DNA of 64,000 nucleotides, taken from contig PMSU01000036.1 of NCBI GenBank assembly GCA_003168255.1, forward strand, positions 159,957 to 223,956. Reading direction: 5' to 3'. This document shows, piece by piece, positions 41,270 through 50,357 of this stretch. The notes under the pieces were generated by a model, which worked only from the letters and a program-made list of their open reading frames with translations, did no database searches and was not told the origin of the DNA. Source of the stretch: Actinomycetota bacterium (lineage in GTDB: Bacteria; Actinomycetota; Actinomycetes; Streptosporangiales; Streptosporangiaceae). How positions within the stretch are numbered: position 1 is the stretch's first letter; each line of letters opens with the position of its first letter. The position numbers and the translations under genes are program-made.

Positions 41270-43384
41270 GTGCCTGAGGATCGTGCAGACCGGCCGGTCC
41301 GGGTGCCGCCAGGCTGGCCGGGGCAGCCGCCCGCTGGATCCGTGCTGCCACCCGCCGAGCAGGGCCAGCGCCGCGGTAACCCGGGACCCCCGGCCGGCAA
41401 CTCTGGCCAGCCTTCCGGGGAGCCCGGCAGGCGTCCCGGCCCCGCTGGGCAGCCTCAGCGGGGCTCGGGACAGCCACCTCGCACCCCTGGAGAGCCCCCG
41501 CGCGCGCCCGGACAGCCCCCACGCACCCCCGGACAGCCTCAGCGCACCCCCGGACAGGCACCACGCACTCCCAGACAAGCCCCGCACAGCACCGGACAGG
41601 CGCCGGGCGACCCCCGGCGGCCGCTGCGGACTTCGGGACCGCCGGTACGCCCCTACGGTCAGCCCTCGCCGAGTTCGCGTGGACCGCGACGGCCACCTGC
41701 CCCCGGTGACACCGACGCCAGCCTGCTGAGGTCCAGCGGCGGAATGGCGCTCGGCACGCTCGCTTCCCGGCTGACCGGCTTCTTGAGCACCCTCATGCTC
41801 GTCTACGCGATCGGCGAGCAAGAACTCGCCAACGCCTACAACGTCGCCAACACGCTGCCGAACGTGGTCTACAACCTGATGCTCGGCGGCATCCTGACCA
41901 GCGTCGTCGTCCCGCTGCTTGTCACCGCCGCCAAGCGGGACAATGACCGCGGCGACGGGTACTTCCAGCGGATCTTCACCCTCGGGGTGATCACGCTTGG
42001 CGCGATCACCCTGGTCGCCACCCTGGCCGCGGCGCTCATCGTGGACCTGTACGCCCATTCGGTGCCCGGGCCCGAGCACCACGTGATGGTGGTGTTCGCG
42101 TACTTCTTCATCCCGCAGATCTTCTTCTACGGGGTGAGTTCCCTGACCGGGGCGATCCTGAACGCTCGCGGCCGGTTCGCCGCGCCGATGTGGACGCCGG
42201 TGATCAACAACATCGTCGTGATCCTGATCCTGCTGATGTACATCGCCGTGGCAGGCCTGCACCGCACTCCTACCACGGTCTCCTCCGGCGAGGTCAGGCT
42301 GCTCGGCATCGGCACCACGCTCGGCATCATCGCGCAGACCGCCGCGCTCATCCCCTCGCTGCTGCGGTGCGGCTTCCGACCCCGGCCCACGTTCGGCTTC
42401 CGGCGCGCCGAAGTAAGCGAAATCGGCCGGCTGGCCGGCTGGCTGGCCGGCTACGTGATCACCACGCAGGTCTCCTTTTTCTCTACTCTGGTGATAGCCA
42501 ACGAGATATCCAGGCACGACCCGTCCGCCGGGTACTCCACGTACTCGTACGCCTATCTGCTGTTCCAGATGCCGTACGCGATAGTGGGCATCTCGGTGAT
42601 CACCGCGCTGCTACCGCGGATGAGCGCGCACGCCTCGGCCCGCCGCTACTCCCGGGTCCGGGCGGATTTCTCCACCGGTATCAGGCTCTCCGCGGTAATC
42701 GTGGTGCCGTCCGCGCTGCTGCTGGCGGTGCTCGGCGGGCCGCTCGCCGAGTTCCTGTTCGGGCACGGCAGCACGTCAGTGGCGAATGCGCACTACACCG
42801 GCGAGGTGTTCGCCGTGTTCTCCCTCGGGCTAGTCCCCTACATGATCTTCCAGTTGCTACTCCGGGTCTTCTACTCGCTGCATGACAGCCGCACCCCGTG
42901 TCTCATCGGGCTCGTCACCATGACGACCAACATCGTGATGAACCTGATCGCGCTGAACACGCTGCCGCCCGGCCGCATCGACGAGGGACTCGCCGCTGCC
43001 TTCGGCGTGGCTAATCTCGTCGGCTCGATCGTGGCCTGGCGGCTGCTCATCCGCCGGGTGGGCAGCCTGGACGGGCGGGTGATCACCAGAAGCCTGGTGA
43101 AGATGCACGTCGCGGCCATCCCGTCGGCCATCTTCGCCATTGAGATGATCTTCACCGTCGGAGTGATCCTCCATCCGGGCAGCGCATTCGGGCTGATCAC
43201 GGTGGTGTTTGGCGGCTGTGGCGGGCTGCTGATCTACGTGCTCGTGGGCAGAGCCCTGCGTATCACCGAAATCTCTCAGCTGATGGCCACGGTCGGCGGA
43301 CGATTCGGCGGCGGCAGCCAGCCGGGCACCGGAACCCAGCAGCGCCCGGGAACCCAGGGCCGGGGCGGCCCGCCACGGCGGTAG
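41270..43384 (+). CDS. murJ: Lipid II flippase MurJ with Pro-rich N-terminus
   Basis: A 704-residue protein. The first ~150 residues are a Pro/Gln/Arg-rich disordered tail with repeats of the type PGQPPRT/PGQAPRT. The rest is a MOP-superfamily core of about 14 membrane helices (ALGTLASRLTGFLSTLMLVYAIG, NTLPNVVYNLMLGGILTSVVVPLLV, SSLTGAILNARGRFAAPMWTPVINN). It flips lipid II for peptidoglycan synthesis. The MurJ and pseudokinase functions, often fused in mycobacteria, are separate genes here. Confidence 0.93.
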   Translation: MPEDRADRPVRVPPGWPGQPPAGSVLPPAEQGQRRGNPGPPAGNSGQPSGEPGRRPGPAGQPQRGSGQPPRTPGEPPRAPGQPPRTPGQPQRTPGQAPRTPRQAPHSTGQAPGDPRRPLRTSGPPVRPYGQPSPSSRGPRRPPAPGDTDASLLRSSGGMALGTLASRLTGFLSTLMLVYAIGEQELANAYNVANTLPNVVYNLMLGGILTSVVVPLLVTAAKRDNDRGDGYFQRIFTLGVITLGAITLVATLAAALIVDLYAHSVPGPEHHVMVVFAYFFIPQIFFYGVSSLTGAILNARGRFAAPMWTPVINNIVVILILLMYIAVAGLHRTPTTVSSGEVRLLGIGTTLGIIAQTAALIPSLLRCGFRPRPTFGFRRAEVSEIGRLAGWLAGYVITTQVSFFSTLVIANEISRHDPSAGYSTYSYAYLLFQMPYAIVGISVITALLPRMSAHASARRYSRVRADFSTGIRLSAVIVVPSALLLAVLGGPLAEFLFGHGSTSVANAHYTGEVFAVFSLGLVPYMIFQLLLRVFYSLHDSRTPCLIGLVTMTTNIVMNLIALNTLPPGRIDEGLAAAFGVANLVGSIVAWRLLIRRVGSLDGRVITRSLVKMHVAAIPSAIFAIEMIFTVGVILHPGSAFGLITVVFGGCGGLLIYVLVGRALRITEISQLMATVGGRFGGGSQPGTGTQQRPGTQGRGGPPRR

Positions 43385-43660
43385 CGGGGGCGGCGGCACA
43401 CAGCCGATGGCGCACCAGCCCGGCTATCTGACGGTCTGACGGCAGACCCGTGCGACGGGTGAAATCCCAGGTGGCTGCTGGCAAATTCGCTGCGCCGGAG
43501 GATAACGGTTTGCGTTTCCGGACGCACCGCAACTCCAGATGAGGTCGCTCACGGCCTAGCATGGTGTGCAGCACGTGCGGAATACCGTATCGCCGGTATG
43601 GTCATCTGCCGGGGCTCGGAAGGAGCGTCGAGAGCTGGCCCCGCTCTCGAGAGCAGACGT

Positions 43661-45166
43661 ATGAGCACGTTCACTTCTGAGCCCGGAGCCCGGCTGGCCG
43701 ACCGCTATCGGCTTGAGGACCGGGTGAATGCTGCCGACGGCTGGGCGGCATGGAAAGCGATCGACGAGACTCTCGCCCGGCCCGTCACGGTGCTTACTTT
43801 CGCGTCCGACTTCCCGCGCGTATCGCAGGTCTTGACGGCCGCCCGTGCGGCCAGCAGGCTCACCGACTCCCGTCTTTCCCAGGTGTTCGACGTGGAGGAC
43901 GGCGATGAGCGGGCCTACATCGTGATGGAGTGGGTGGCAGGCGACTCCCTCGACGACCTGCTGGCCGGCGGACCGCTGGACCCCGAACACGGCGCCGCTC
44001 TCATCACCGAGGCATCCAAGGCACTGGCTGGGGCGCACGCGGCCGGGCTCGCCCACCTCTGCCTCACACCCAGCTCCCTGCGCTGGACGCAAGGCGGTGG
44101 CGTGAAGCTCGTGGGGCTGGGCATCGATGCCGCCCTGGCCGACATCTCCGCCGAGGATCCCGCGCTGGCAGATACCCAGGGTCTCGGCAGGCTTCTCTAT
44201 GCCACCCTGACCGGGCACTGGGCAGGGATGGAGAGCACCTCACTGCCGCCCGCGCCCATGGCCGAGGGCCTGCCCTGTAGTCCGCGGCAGGTCCGGGCTG
44301 GCGTCCCTGCGGCCATCGACGCGGTTGCCTGCGAGGCGCTGTTTCAGCGACCGCGCCGGGACAGGCCGACGCTGACCACCCCGGCGCTGCTGGCTCAGGC
44401 CCTTGCCGAGGTCACTCCCTCGCCGGGTCTGGCGGGAGCTCGACCGGTCGACCGTTTTGTCACGAATCAGACGCTGTCAGGAACCGACCGCGACGGCGCC
44501 TTCTCCTGGGCAGCGCAGGCCCAGGCCAGTCGGGGAGGACAGCCGGGCCGTACCCAGCCCGCACCGGGTCAACGTGCTGTGACCACAAGTGCGGTGTTCG
44601 CGATCGTCGTAGTGCTCGTGCTCGCAGCGATCGGCGTAGGCGGCTGGCTGCTCAGCCACCACCACAGTGACAGTCCAGTGACGCACAGTCACAGCTCAGG
44701 ATCGCCCGCCGCATCCTCGGACACCGTGCTCAAGGCGGTGGGCGCCACCGCGTCCGACAACCCGGCCAAGGCGAGCCTGGCGATCGACCCGAGTACGACA
44801 ACCGACTGGTACACCGAGTACTACGACAACAATCCGGTGTTCGGCGGCCTGAAGAAGGGCACCGGGCTTGTCCTTGACATGGGCAAGCAGGTCAAGATCA
44901 GCCAGATCCAGATCCTGTTCGGCCCGAACGCGGGGGCAAACGTCCAGATCAAAGTAAGCGACTCGCCGCCTTCGCCGGCCTCGGCCGGCTCGCTGCCCAC
45001 CGTGGCGCAGGCCAGAGGTGTCAGCGGCGCCCATACGTTCTCCATCAACGGCTCAGCCACCGGCAGATATGTCACTGTCTGGATCACCCGACTGCCGCCG
45101 AAGATTGGCAACTCCAGTCAGTATCAGGCGGAGATTTACAATGTCGTGATCCGAGGCGCAGGCTGA
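43661..45166 (+). CDS. Membrane-anchored pseudokinase
   Basis: A 501-residue protein with a kinase fold (~10-265) that has lost the catalytic machinery: HLCLTPSSLRW replaces the HRD loop and VGLGIDAAL the DFG loop, and no glycine-rich loop is obvious. A membrane helix (~325-350) and an extracellular discoidin-like domain follow (SDNPAKASLAIDPSTTTDWYTEYY...LGPNAG-type strands). It corresponds to the pseudokinase domain of mycobacterial MviN, which when phosphorylated recruits an FHA protein to control MurJ. ATG at 43,661 chosen by alignment. Confidence 0.85.
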   Translation: MSTFTSEPGARLADRYRLEDRVNAADGWAAWKAIDETLARPVTVLTFASDFPRVSQVLTAARAASRLTDSRLSQVFDVEDGDERAYIVMEWVAGDSLDDLLAGGPLDPEHGAALITEASKALAGAHAAGLAHLCLTPSSLRWTQGGGVKLVGLGIDAALADISAEDPALADTQGLGRLLYATLTGHWAGMESTSLPPAPMAEGLPCSPRQVRAGVPAAIDAVACEALFQRPRRDRPTLTTPALLAQALAEVTPSPGLAGARPVDRFVTNQTLSGTDRDGAFSWAAQAQASRGGQPGRTQPAPGQRAVTTSAVFAIVVVLVLAAIGVGGWLLSHHHSDSPVTHSHSSGSPAASSDTVLKAVGATASDNPAKASLAIDPSTTTDWYTEYYDNNPVFGGLKKGTGLVLDMGKQVKISQIQILFGPNAGANVQIKVSDSPPSPASAGSLPTVAQARGVSGAHTFSINGSATGRYVTVWITRLPPKIGNSSQYQAEIYNVVIRGAG

Positions 45167-45951
45167 ACCTCCGGCGGGCCAGCGAGGGTGGCCGGTCAGA
45201 CGCCGAACTGCTGCGCAGTCACGTCGCCGGCGACCCTGCCGCGTTCGGCGACCTGTTCGGGCGCCATCGCGACCGGCTCTGGGCCGTGGCGCTCCGCACG
45301 ATGCACGACCCCGACGATGCCGCCGACGCGCTACAGGAGGCGATGATCTCCGCGTTCCGCCGGGCGGCCGACTTCCGCGGCGACGCAGCAGTGACCACCT
45401 GGCTGCACCGGATCGTCGTGAACGCCTGCCTTGACCAGTTGCGCCGCAAGGCCGCGAAGCCGACGGTGCACGCCGACGATGAGGAAACTCTTGACGCGCT
45501 CAGCCAGCGGGCCACCGGGCCGACCGCCGACCCGACGTCTGCCAGCGACACCGCGCTGGACGTCGAGTCGGCTCTGCAAGTGCTGCCGGCCGAGCAGCGG
45601 GCGGCGCTTGTCCTTGTGGACATGCTCGGATACTCCGTCGCCACGGCCGCGGACGTGCTCGGCGTCGCGCCTGGCACGGTGAAGAGCCGCTGTGCCCGCG
45701 GACGCGCCCGGCTCCTTCCGCACCTGGCGCACCTGCGGAACTCCGCACAGCCGCCAGCCCAGTCGCGGAACCAGACGGCCGCCGGCTACGTCTCACCATC
45801 GCAGGCCGCACCGGGCACACGGCCGACCGCCGCGGCAGCTCGCCCCGGCGGTCTTTTCTCGCGCCAGGCCAACCCGGGCTATGCAGCAGCGCCAGCTGAC
45901 CAGGCAGCAGCCGAGGAAGGGGGGAGCACAGACCATGGCCCGCCATCCTGA
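45163..45951 (+). CDS. sigM: ECF sigma factor SigM, probable CTG start
   Basis: About 262 residues. Conserved region 2 begins at SDAELLRSHVAGDPAAFGDLFGRHRDRLWAVALRTM and continues MHDPDDAADALQEAMISAFRRAADFRGDAAVTTWLHRIVVNACLDQLRR; region 4 is LPAEQRAALVLVDMLGYSVATAADVLGVAPGTVKSRCARGRARL. No ATG, GTG or TTG was found in frame upstream of conserved residues. A CTG at 45,163 overlaps the pseudokinase stop (CTGA) and has GAGG 5-6 nt upstream, so it is the best start candidate. Starting at GTG 45,286 would delete part of region 2. Confidence 0.85.
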   Translation: MNLRRASEGGRSDAELLRSHVAGDPAAFGDLFGRHRDRLWAVALRTMHDPDDAADALQEAMISAFRRAADFRGDAAVTTWLHRIVVNACLDQLRRKAAKPTVHADDEETLDALSQRATGPTADPTSASDTALDVESALQVLPAEQRAALVLVDMLGYSVATAADVLGVAPGTVKSRCARGRARLLPHLAHLRNSAQPPAQSRNQTAAGYVSPSQAAPGTRPTAAAARPGGLFSRQANPGYAAAPADQAAAEEGGSTDHGPPS

Positions 45952-46876
45952 TACGGATGTCCTCGCCGAGTTCCGCGAGGGACTCATCGGCAGGCGCCGA
46001 TCGGCACGCATCCGCGCGCATCTGTCTGGATGCTCCCGCTGCGCGTCCCTGGAGAGCGGCCTCGCAGAGGTCACCACCCTGCTTGCCAGCGCGCCCGCGC
46101 CTAGGATGCCCGACGAGCTCACGGCCCGGCTGGAGAGCGTGCTGACGGCCGAGGTGGCGGCCCGTGCGCAGGCCGAGAGCACCGGTACAGCCCGCAAGAG
46201 CACCGGCACGCCCCGCAAGAGCACCGGCACGGCCCGCGAGAGCACTGGCACGCCCGGCGAGGCCGATCGGCGGCGCGGCGGCTGGTACCGGCCAGCCCGC
46301 TCGGCCGGCCGGCCTGGGCAATGGCGCACAGCCGTGCTTGGCGTGGCCGCGGTGATCGCAGTGATCTTCGCGATCGGCGGCAGCTACGGCCTGGCCAGGC
46401 TGGTACACAGCGGCAGCGGTGTGTCTTCCGCACTTTCGAGCGGACGCGCGGAAGGGAGCCACGGGGCAGTGCCCACGCCCCCGTACGAACCGCAGCGCGA
46501 AGGAGGCCCAGCCGCGGCCCAGCAGTTGGCCGGACACGTGCCCGTGATTCACAGCGGCACCGACTACCTGCCCGACCGGCTGCGTGCCCAGGCGGAGACG
46601 ATGCTGGCCGCGCACCGGGCCAGCGTCACGCCGCAGGCGCAAGCGGCTCCCCTTGCGTCCGGGCAACTCGCCGCCCTACAGGGCTGCGTCACGCTGATCA
46701 CCGGCGGGGCGCGACCGCTACTAGTGGACGTGGCCAGCTACCAGGGGCGGCAGGCCACGGTCATCGTGCAGGCACCCGCCGGCAGGCAGCCAGGGCAGGT
46801 CTGGGTGGTCGGCCCAGGCTGCTCGGCCGACCACCGCGACCTCGTCGCGCACACCCAGCTGACCGGTACCGGCTGA
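45935..46876 (+). CDS. Membrane anti-sigma factor (zinc type)
   Basis: A 313-residue protein with an N-terminal zinc anti-sigma motif (RAHLSGCSRCASLE, Hx3CxxC, residues ~25-40), four 7-residue STGTxRK repeats, one membrane helix (TAVLGVAAVIAVIFAIGGSYGLARL) and an extracellular domain. It overlaps the sigM end by 17 nt, so it should hold SigM inactive until an envelope stress signal. A GGGGGAG precedes the ATG. Confidence 0.85.
   Translation: MARHPDTDVLAEFREGLIGRRRSARIRAHLSGCSRCASLESGLAEVTTLLASAPAPRMPDELTARLESVLTAEVAARAQAESTGTARKSTGTPRKSTGTARESTGTPGEADRRRGGWYRPARSAGRPGQWRTAVLGVAAVIAVIFAIGGSYGLARLVHSGSGVSSALSSGRAEGSHGAVPTPPYEPQREGGPAAAQQLAGHVPVIHSGTDYLPDRLRAQAETMLAAHRASVTPQAQAAPLASGQLAALQGCVTLITGGARPLLVDVASYQGRQATVIVQAPAGRQPGQVWVVGPGCSADHRDLVAHTQLTGTG
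46178..46261. repeat. 21-bp tandem repeat (4 units) in the anti-sigma gene
   Basis: Four 21-bp units encode STGTARK/STGTPRK/STGTARE/STGTPGE, a flexible linker between the zinc domain and the membrane helix. Confidence 0.85.
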
Positions 46877-46970
46877 GCCCACCCGGACCTGGCCGGAGGC
46901 GCCGAGACCCGCCGGCGCGGGCCGGCCGACAACTGCCCGTTCGGGAATCTCCGAGCCCTAGGATCGGTTG

Positions 46971-47936
46971 ATGTCCCTGGCAGGCAAGGTGAAAGGGCAG
47001 CAAATCGTGACCGACGTTCGTGATGTGATCATCATAGGATCTGGGCCCGCGGGGTACACCGCGGCGCTATACGCCGCCAGGGCGGATCTGAAGCCGCTGC
47101 TGTTCGAGGGCTCGGTCACCGCCGGCGGCGCGCTGATGAACACGACGGATGTGGAGAATTTTCCCGGGTTCCCCGACGGGATAATCGGCCCGGATCTCAT
47201 GGACCTGCTAAGAAAGCAGGCCGAACGGTTCGGCGCCGAGCTTGTCGCCGATGACGTGACCGCCGTCGACCTGACCGCCGATCCCAAGGTGATCAAGACG
47301 GACAGCGAGACCTACCTCACCAAGGCCGTGATCATCGCCAGCGGATCTGGCTACCGCGAACTCGGCGTGCCGGGCGAGAAGCGGCTGGCCGGTCACGGCG
47401 TGTCCTGGTGTGCCACCTGTGACGGGTTCTTCTTCCGCGGTCAGGACATCGTCGTGGTGGGCGGCGGCGACTCGGCCCTGGAAGAGGCGATGTTCCTTAC
47501 CCGCTTCGGCACTGTCACCGTTGTCCACCGCCGCGATAGCCTCCGCGCATCCAAGATCATGCAGGACCGGGCCTTCGCGAACCCCAAGATTACGTTCCTC
47601 TGGAACAGCGAGGTGACGGAGGTACTCGGCGAGGACAGGCTGACGGGCGTGCGGCTCCGGGACACCAGGACCGGGGCCGAGCTGATCCGCCAGGCCGGCG
47701 GCCTGTTCGTGGCCATCGGCCATGACCCGCGCAGCGAGCTGTTCGCCAGCCAGCTGGCAACAGATGCCGACGGATACCTGCTGGTCGAGCAGCCGTCCGC
47801 CCGCACCGCTGTCGACGGGGTGTTCGCGTGCGGTGACGTGGTGGACCGCACCTACAAGCAGGCGATTACCGCCGCGGGTACCGGCTGCGCCGCGTCGCTG
47901 GACGCCGAGCGCTGGCTAGCCAGCCGAGAAAGCTGA
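46971..47936 (+). CDS. trxB: Thioredoxin reductase
   Basis: A 321-residue FAD/NADPH flavoenzyme: [16 protein letters not shown] (FAD), redox-active CATC ([10 protein letters not shown], ~residues 145-148), [10 protein letters not shown] (NADPH) and the C-terminal [27 protein letters not shown]. It reduces thioredoxin, encoded next. TAGGAT sits 6 nt before the ATG, consistent with a leaderless transcript. Confidence 0.96.
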   Translation: MSLAGKVKGQQIVTDVRDVIIIGSGPAGYTAALYAARADLKPLLFEGSVTAGGALMNTTDVENFPGFPDGIIGPDLMDLLRKQAERFGAELVADDVTAVDLTADPKVIKTDSETYLTKAVIIASGSGYRELGVPGEKRLAGHGVSWCATCDGFFFRGQDIVVVGGGDSALEEAMFLTRFGTVTVVHRRDSLRASKIMQDRAFANPKITFLWNSEVTEVLGEDRLTGVRLRDTRTGAELIRQAGGLFVAIGHDPRSELFASQLATDADGYLLVEQPSARTAVDGVFACGDVVDRTYKQAITAAGTGCAASLDAERWLASRES

Positions 47937-47978
47937 ACAAGACCTCACATCTCAACTCAACCGCAAGGAGTCATCATC

Positions 47979-48302
47979 GTGGGCGCCACCAAGACCGTGA
48001 CCGAAGAGACGTTCGACGCGGAGGTACTCAAGAGCGAAAGGCCCGTGGTCGTTGACTACTGGGCCGAATGGTGCGGACCGTGCCGGATGGTCGCGCCGGT
48101 GCTCGAGGAGATCGCCGCCGAGCACGCCGACAAGATCGACGTCGTCAAGCTCAACATCGACGAGAATCCCCAGGTCGCTCAGCGCTACGGAATCCTGCAG
48201 ATTCCCACGCTGAACGTGTTCTCCGGGGGCGAGGTCGTCAAGCAGGTCATCGGCGCCAAGCCGAAGTCGGCGCTGCTGCGCGAGCTGGCCGACTTCATCT
48301 GA
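47979..48302 (+). CDS. trxA: Thioredoxin
   Basis: A 107-residue thioredoxin with the active site WCGPC (residues 32-36), DYWAEWCGPCRM and the cis-Pro motif IPTLNVF. It reduces disulfides in cytosolic proteins and is reduced by TrxB. AAGGAG precedes the GTG start; 42 bp separate it from trxB. Confidence 0.97.
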   Translation: MGATKTVTEETFDAEVLKSERPVVVDYWAEWCGPCRMVAPVLEEIAAEHADKIDVVKLNIDENPQVAQRYGILQIPTLNVFSGGEVVKQVIGAKPKSALLRELADFI

Positions 48303-48312
48303 CGCAGGCAGT

Positions 48313-48930
48313 TCAGGCTGGCCGCAGTGCCCGCTCAGGCGTCATAGAGCTGAGCAGCCGCTCGAGCGCCACCTCGACATCCTCCCGCCAGGACAGCGCC
48401 GTCTTAAGATCAAGGCGCAGCCTGGGGTAGCGGTGATGCGGCCGGACAGTCTTGAAGCCCACCGCCAGCAGGTAATCAGCCGGCAGCACGCAGGCGGGGC
48501 GTTCCCATCTCAGGTCGCCAAAGGCCTCGATGGCCTTCACGCCCCGCCTGGTCAGATCCTTCGCCACACCCTGTACGAGCATCCGGCCGAGCCCGCCGCC
48601 GACGAACTCGGGGAGTATGTGCGCGGTCATCAGCAGGACGGCGTCCGCGCTGACCGGGCTGGTGGGAAAGGCTAGCGACCGCGGCACGTAGAGCGGCGGC
48701 GCATAGAGCACGAAACCTGCCGCGATCCCGTCCACGTAGGCGGTCTTGCCGCAACTGCCCCACTCGAGCAGGGTGGCGGAGACCCAGGCTTCCTTCTCGA
48801 GGGCAGCGTCACCAGACTCCTCGGCCCTGGTCTTGGCCACCGGCTCAAGCTCCCAGAAGACGCAGCGTCTGCAGGCGAGCGGAAGATCATCCAGATTGTC
48901 GAGGGTGATACTGGCAAGACGACGCGGCAC
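48313..48930 (-). CDS. GNAT-family acetyltransferase
   Basis: A 205-residue protein like mycobacterial Rv3916c: an N-terminal CRRCVFWELE segment, then AHILPEFVGGGLGRMLVQGVAKDLTRRGVKAIEAFG (acetyl-CoA site) and FKTVRPHHRYPRLRLDL. It is convergent with trxA and conserved near parAB in actinobacteria. Substrate unknown. Confidence 0.85.
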   Translation of the reverse strand: MPRRLASITLDNLDDLPLACRRCVFWELEPVAKTRAEESGDAALEKEAWVSATLLEWGSCGKTAYVDGIAAGFVLYAPPLYVPRSLAFPTSPVSADAVLLMTAHILPEFVGGGLGRMLVQGVAKDLTRRGVKAIEAFGDLRWERPACVLPADYLLAVGFKTVRPHHRYPRLRLDLKTALSWREDVEVALERLLSSMTPERALRPA

Positions 48931-49088
48931 CTGGCACCCCTGTGGTCATTCCCCGGCCGCTCTTCACGTCCGCGGGCCAATGTTCTAGCGGAGGACCCCG
49001 GCTGGAGACCGCTGTGCCGCAAATCACCGGCGCGTATCCCCGATCCGGCCCGTACCCTGACATGGTACCCAGTGAGCGGAGGCATGTG

Positions 49089-50357
49089 GTGAGCAACGAT
49101 CCCCGGCAGCGGCTGGACCGGTATGTCGATCAGTACGCCGCCCGGGCCAGGACGATGGTCGCTTCGGAGATCCGCGCGCTGTTCGCCGTCGCGGCAAGGC
49201 CCGAGATTGTGTCGCTGGCCGGCGGGATGCCATACATCACGGCGCTCCCGCTCGACGCCGTCGGCGAACTCGCCGGGCAGCTCGTGACCGACTGCGGGGC
49301 GGTCGCCCTCCAGTACGGGTCCGGCCAGGGCGACCCTGGGCTGCGCGAGAGCATCTGCGAGGTCATGGCGCTGGAGGGGATCCGCGCGCACCCCGACGAG
49401 GTAGTGGTGACCGTTGGCTCGCAGCAGGCACTCGACCTGATGACGCGGATATTCATCGATCCTGGCGACGTGGTGCTTGCGGAGGCTCCTTCCTACGTGG
49501 GCGCGCTCGCTACTTTCGCCTCCTATCAGGCCAGCGTCGTGCATGTCCCGATGGACGATGACGGGATCATCCCCGAGGCGCTTGAAGAGACGATCGCGCG
49601 GCTTGCGGCGGCCGGGAAGCGGATCAAGTTCCTGTATTCGGTGCCCACGTTCCATAACCCGGCGGCGGTCACGCTGCCCGCACAGCGGCGGGCCCGGGTC
49701 CTCGACATCTGCCGTCGGTCCGACCTGCTCCTGATCGAGGACAACCCGTACGGCCTGCTCGGATTCGACGGCGAACCGCAGCGGGCGCTCCGGGCCGATT
49801 CCGCCGACGGCGTGGTCTACCTCGGGAGTTTCTCCAAGACCATTGCGTCCGGCCTGCGTGTCGGCTGGGCACTCGCGCCGCATGGCATCAGGGACAAGCT
49901 GGTCCTGGCCGCTGAGTCCGCCGTGCTCTGCACGTCCAGCCTGGCGCAGCTCATGGTGCGGGAGTACCTGGCCACTCAGCCGTGGCAGGATCAGATCAAG
50001 GTGTTCTGCGAGCTCTACGCGGAGCGCCGGGACGCGATGCTGAGCGCGCTGGAGGCCAGCATGCCGACCGGCTGCCGGTGGACCCGGCCGGGCGGGGGCT
50101 TCTACGTCTGGCTGAAGCTGCCCGATGGCCTCAATTCCAAGGTCATGCTTCCGCGCGCCATCTCGGCCCGGGTCGCCTACGTGCCAGGGACCGGCTTCTA
50201 CGCCGACGGTTCGGGCAGCGAGTACCTGCGGCTGTCCTTCTGCTATCCGGAGCCCGCCAGGATCAAAGAGGGCGTGCGGCGGCTCGCCGGTGTCGTCGAG
50301 GCCGAGATCGAACTCCGCGATACGTTCGGTAGCTGGCCGGCAGATACCCCCGCATGA
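49089..50357 (+). CDS. PLP-dependent aminotransferase (class I, LysN-like)
   Basis: A 422-residue fold-type I aminotransferase: VSLAGGMPYITALP, ALQYGSGQGDPGLRESI, FHNPAAVTLPAQRR, LLIEDNPYGLLGF and SFSKTIASGLRVGW (the PLP lysine). GGAGG lies 6 nt before the GTG start. It resembles 2-aminoadipate/branched-chain aminotransferases but lacks the MocR HTH domain. It overlaps the next gene (ATGA), suggesting a linked pathway. Confidence 0.88.
   Translation: MSNDPRQRLDRYVDQYAARARTMVASEIRALFAVAARPEIVSLAGGMPYITALPLDAVGELAGQLVTDCGAVALQYGSGQGDPGLRESICEVMALEGIRAHPDEVVVTVGSQQALDLMTRIFIDPGDVVLAEAPSYVGALATFASYQASVVHVPMDDDGIIPEALEETIARLAAAGKRIKFLYSVPTFHNPAAVTLPAQRRARVLDICRRSDLLLIEDNPYGLLGFDGEPQRALRADSADGVVYLGSFSKTIASGLRVGWALAPHGIRDKLVLAAESAVLCTSSLAQLMVREYLATQPWQDQIKVFCELYAERRDAMLSALEASMPTGCRWTRPGGGFYVWLKLPDGLNSKVMLPRAISARVAYVPGTGFYADGSGSEYLRLSFCYPEPARIKEGVRRLAGVVEAEIELRDTFGSWPADTPA

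Noticed and set aside
48672..49883. A 403-codon minus-strand frame overlapping the aminotransferase and GNAT genes.
   Set aside because: It includes part of the GNAT gene in a different frame and the antisense of the aminotransferase; no motifs of its own.
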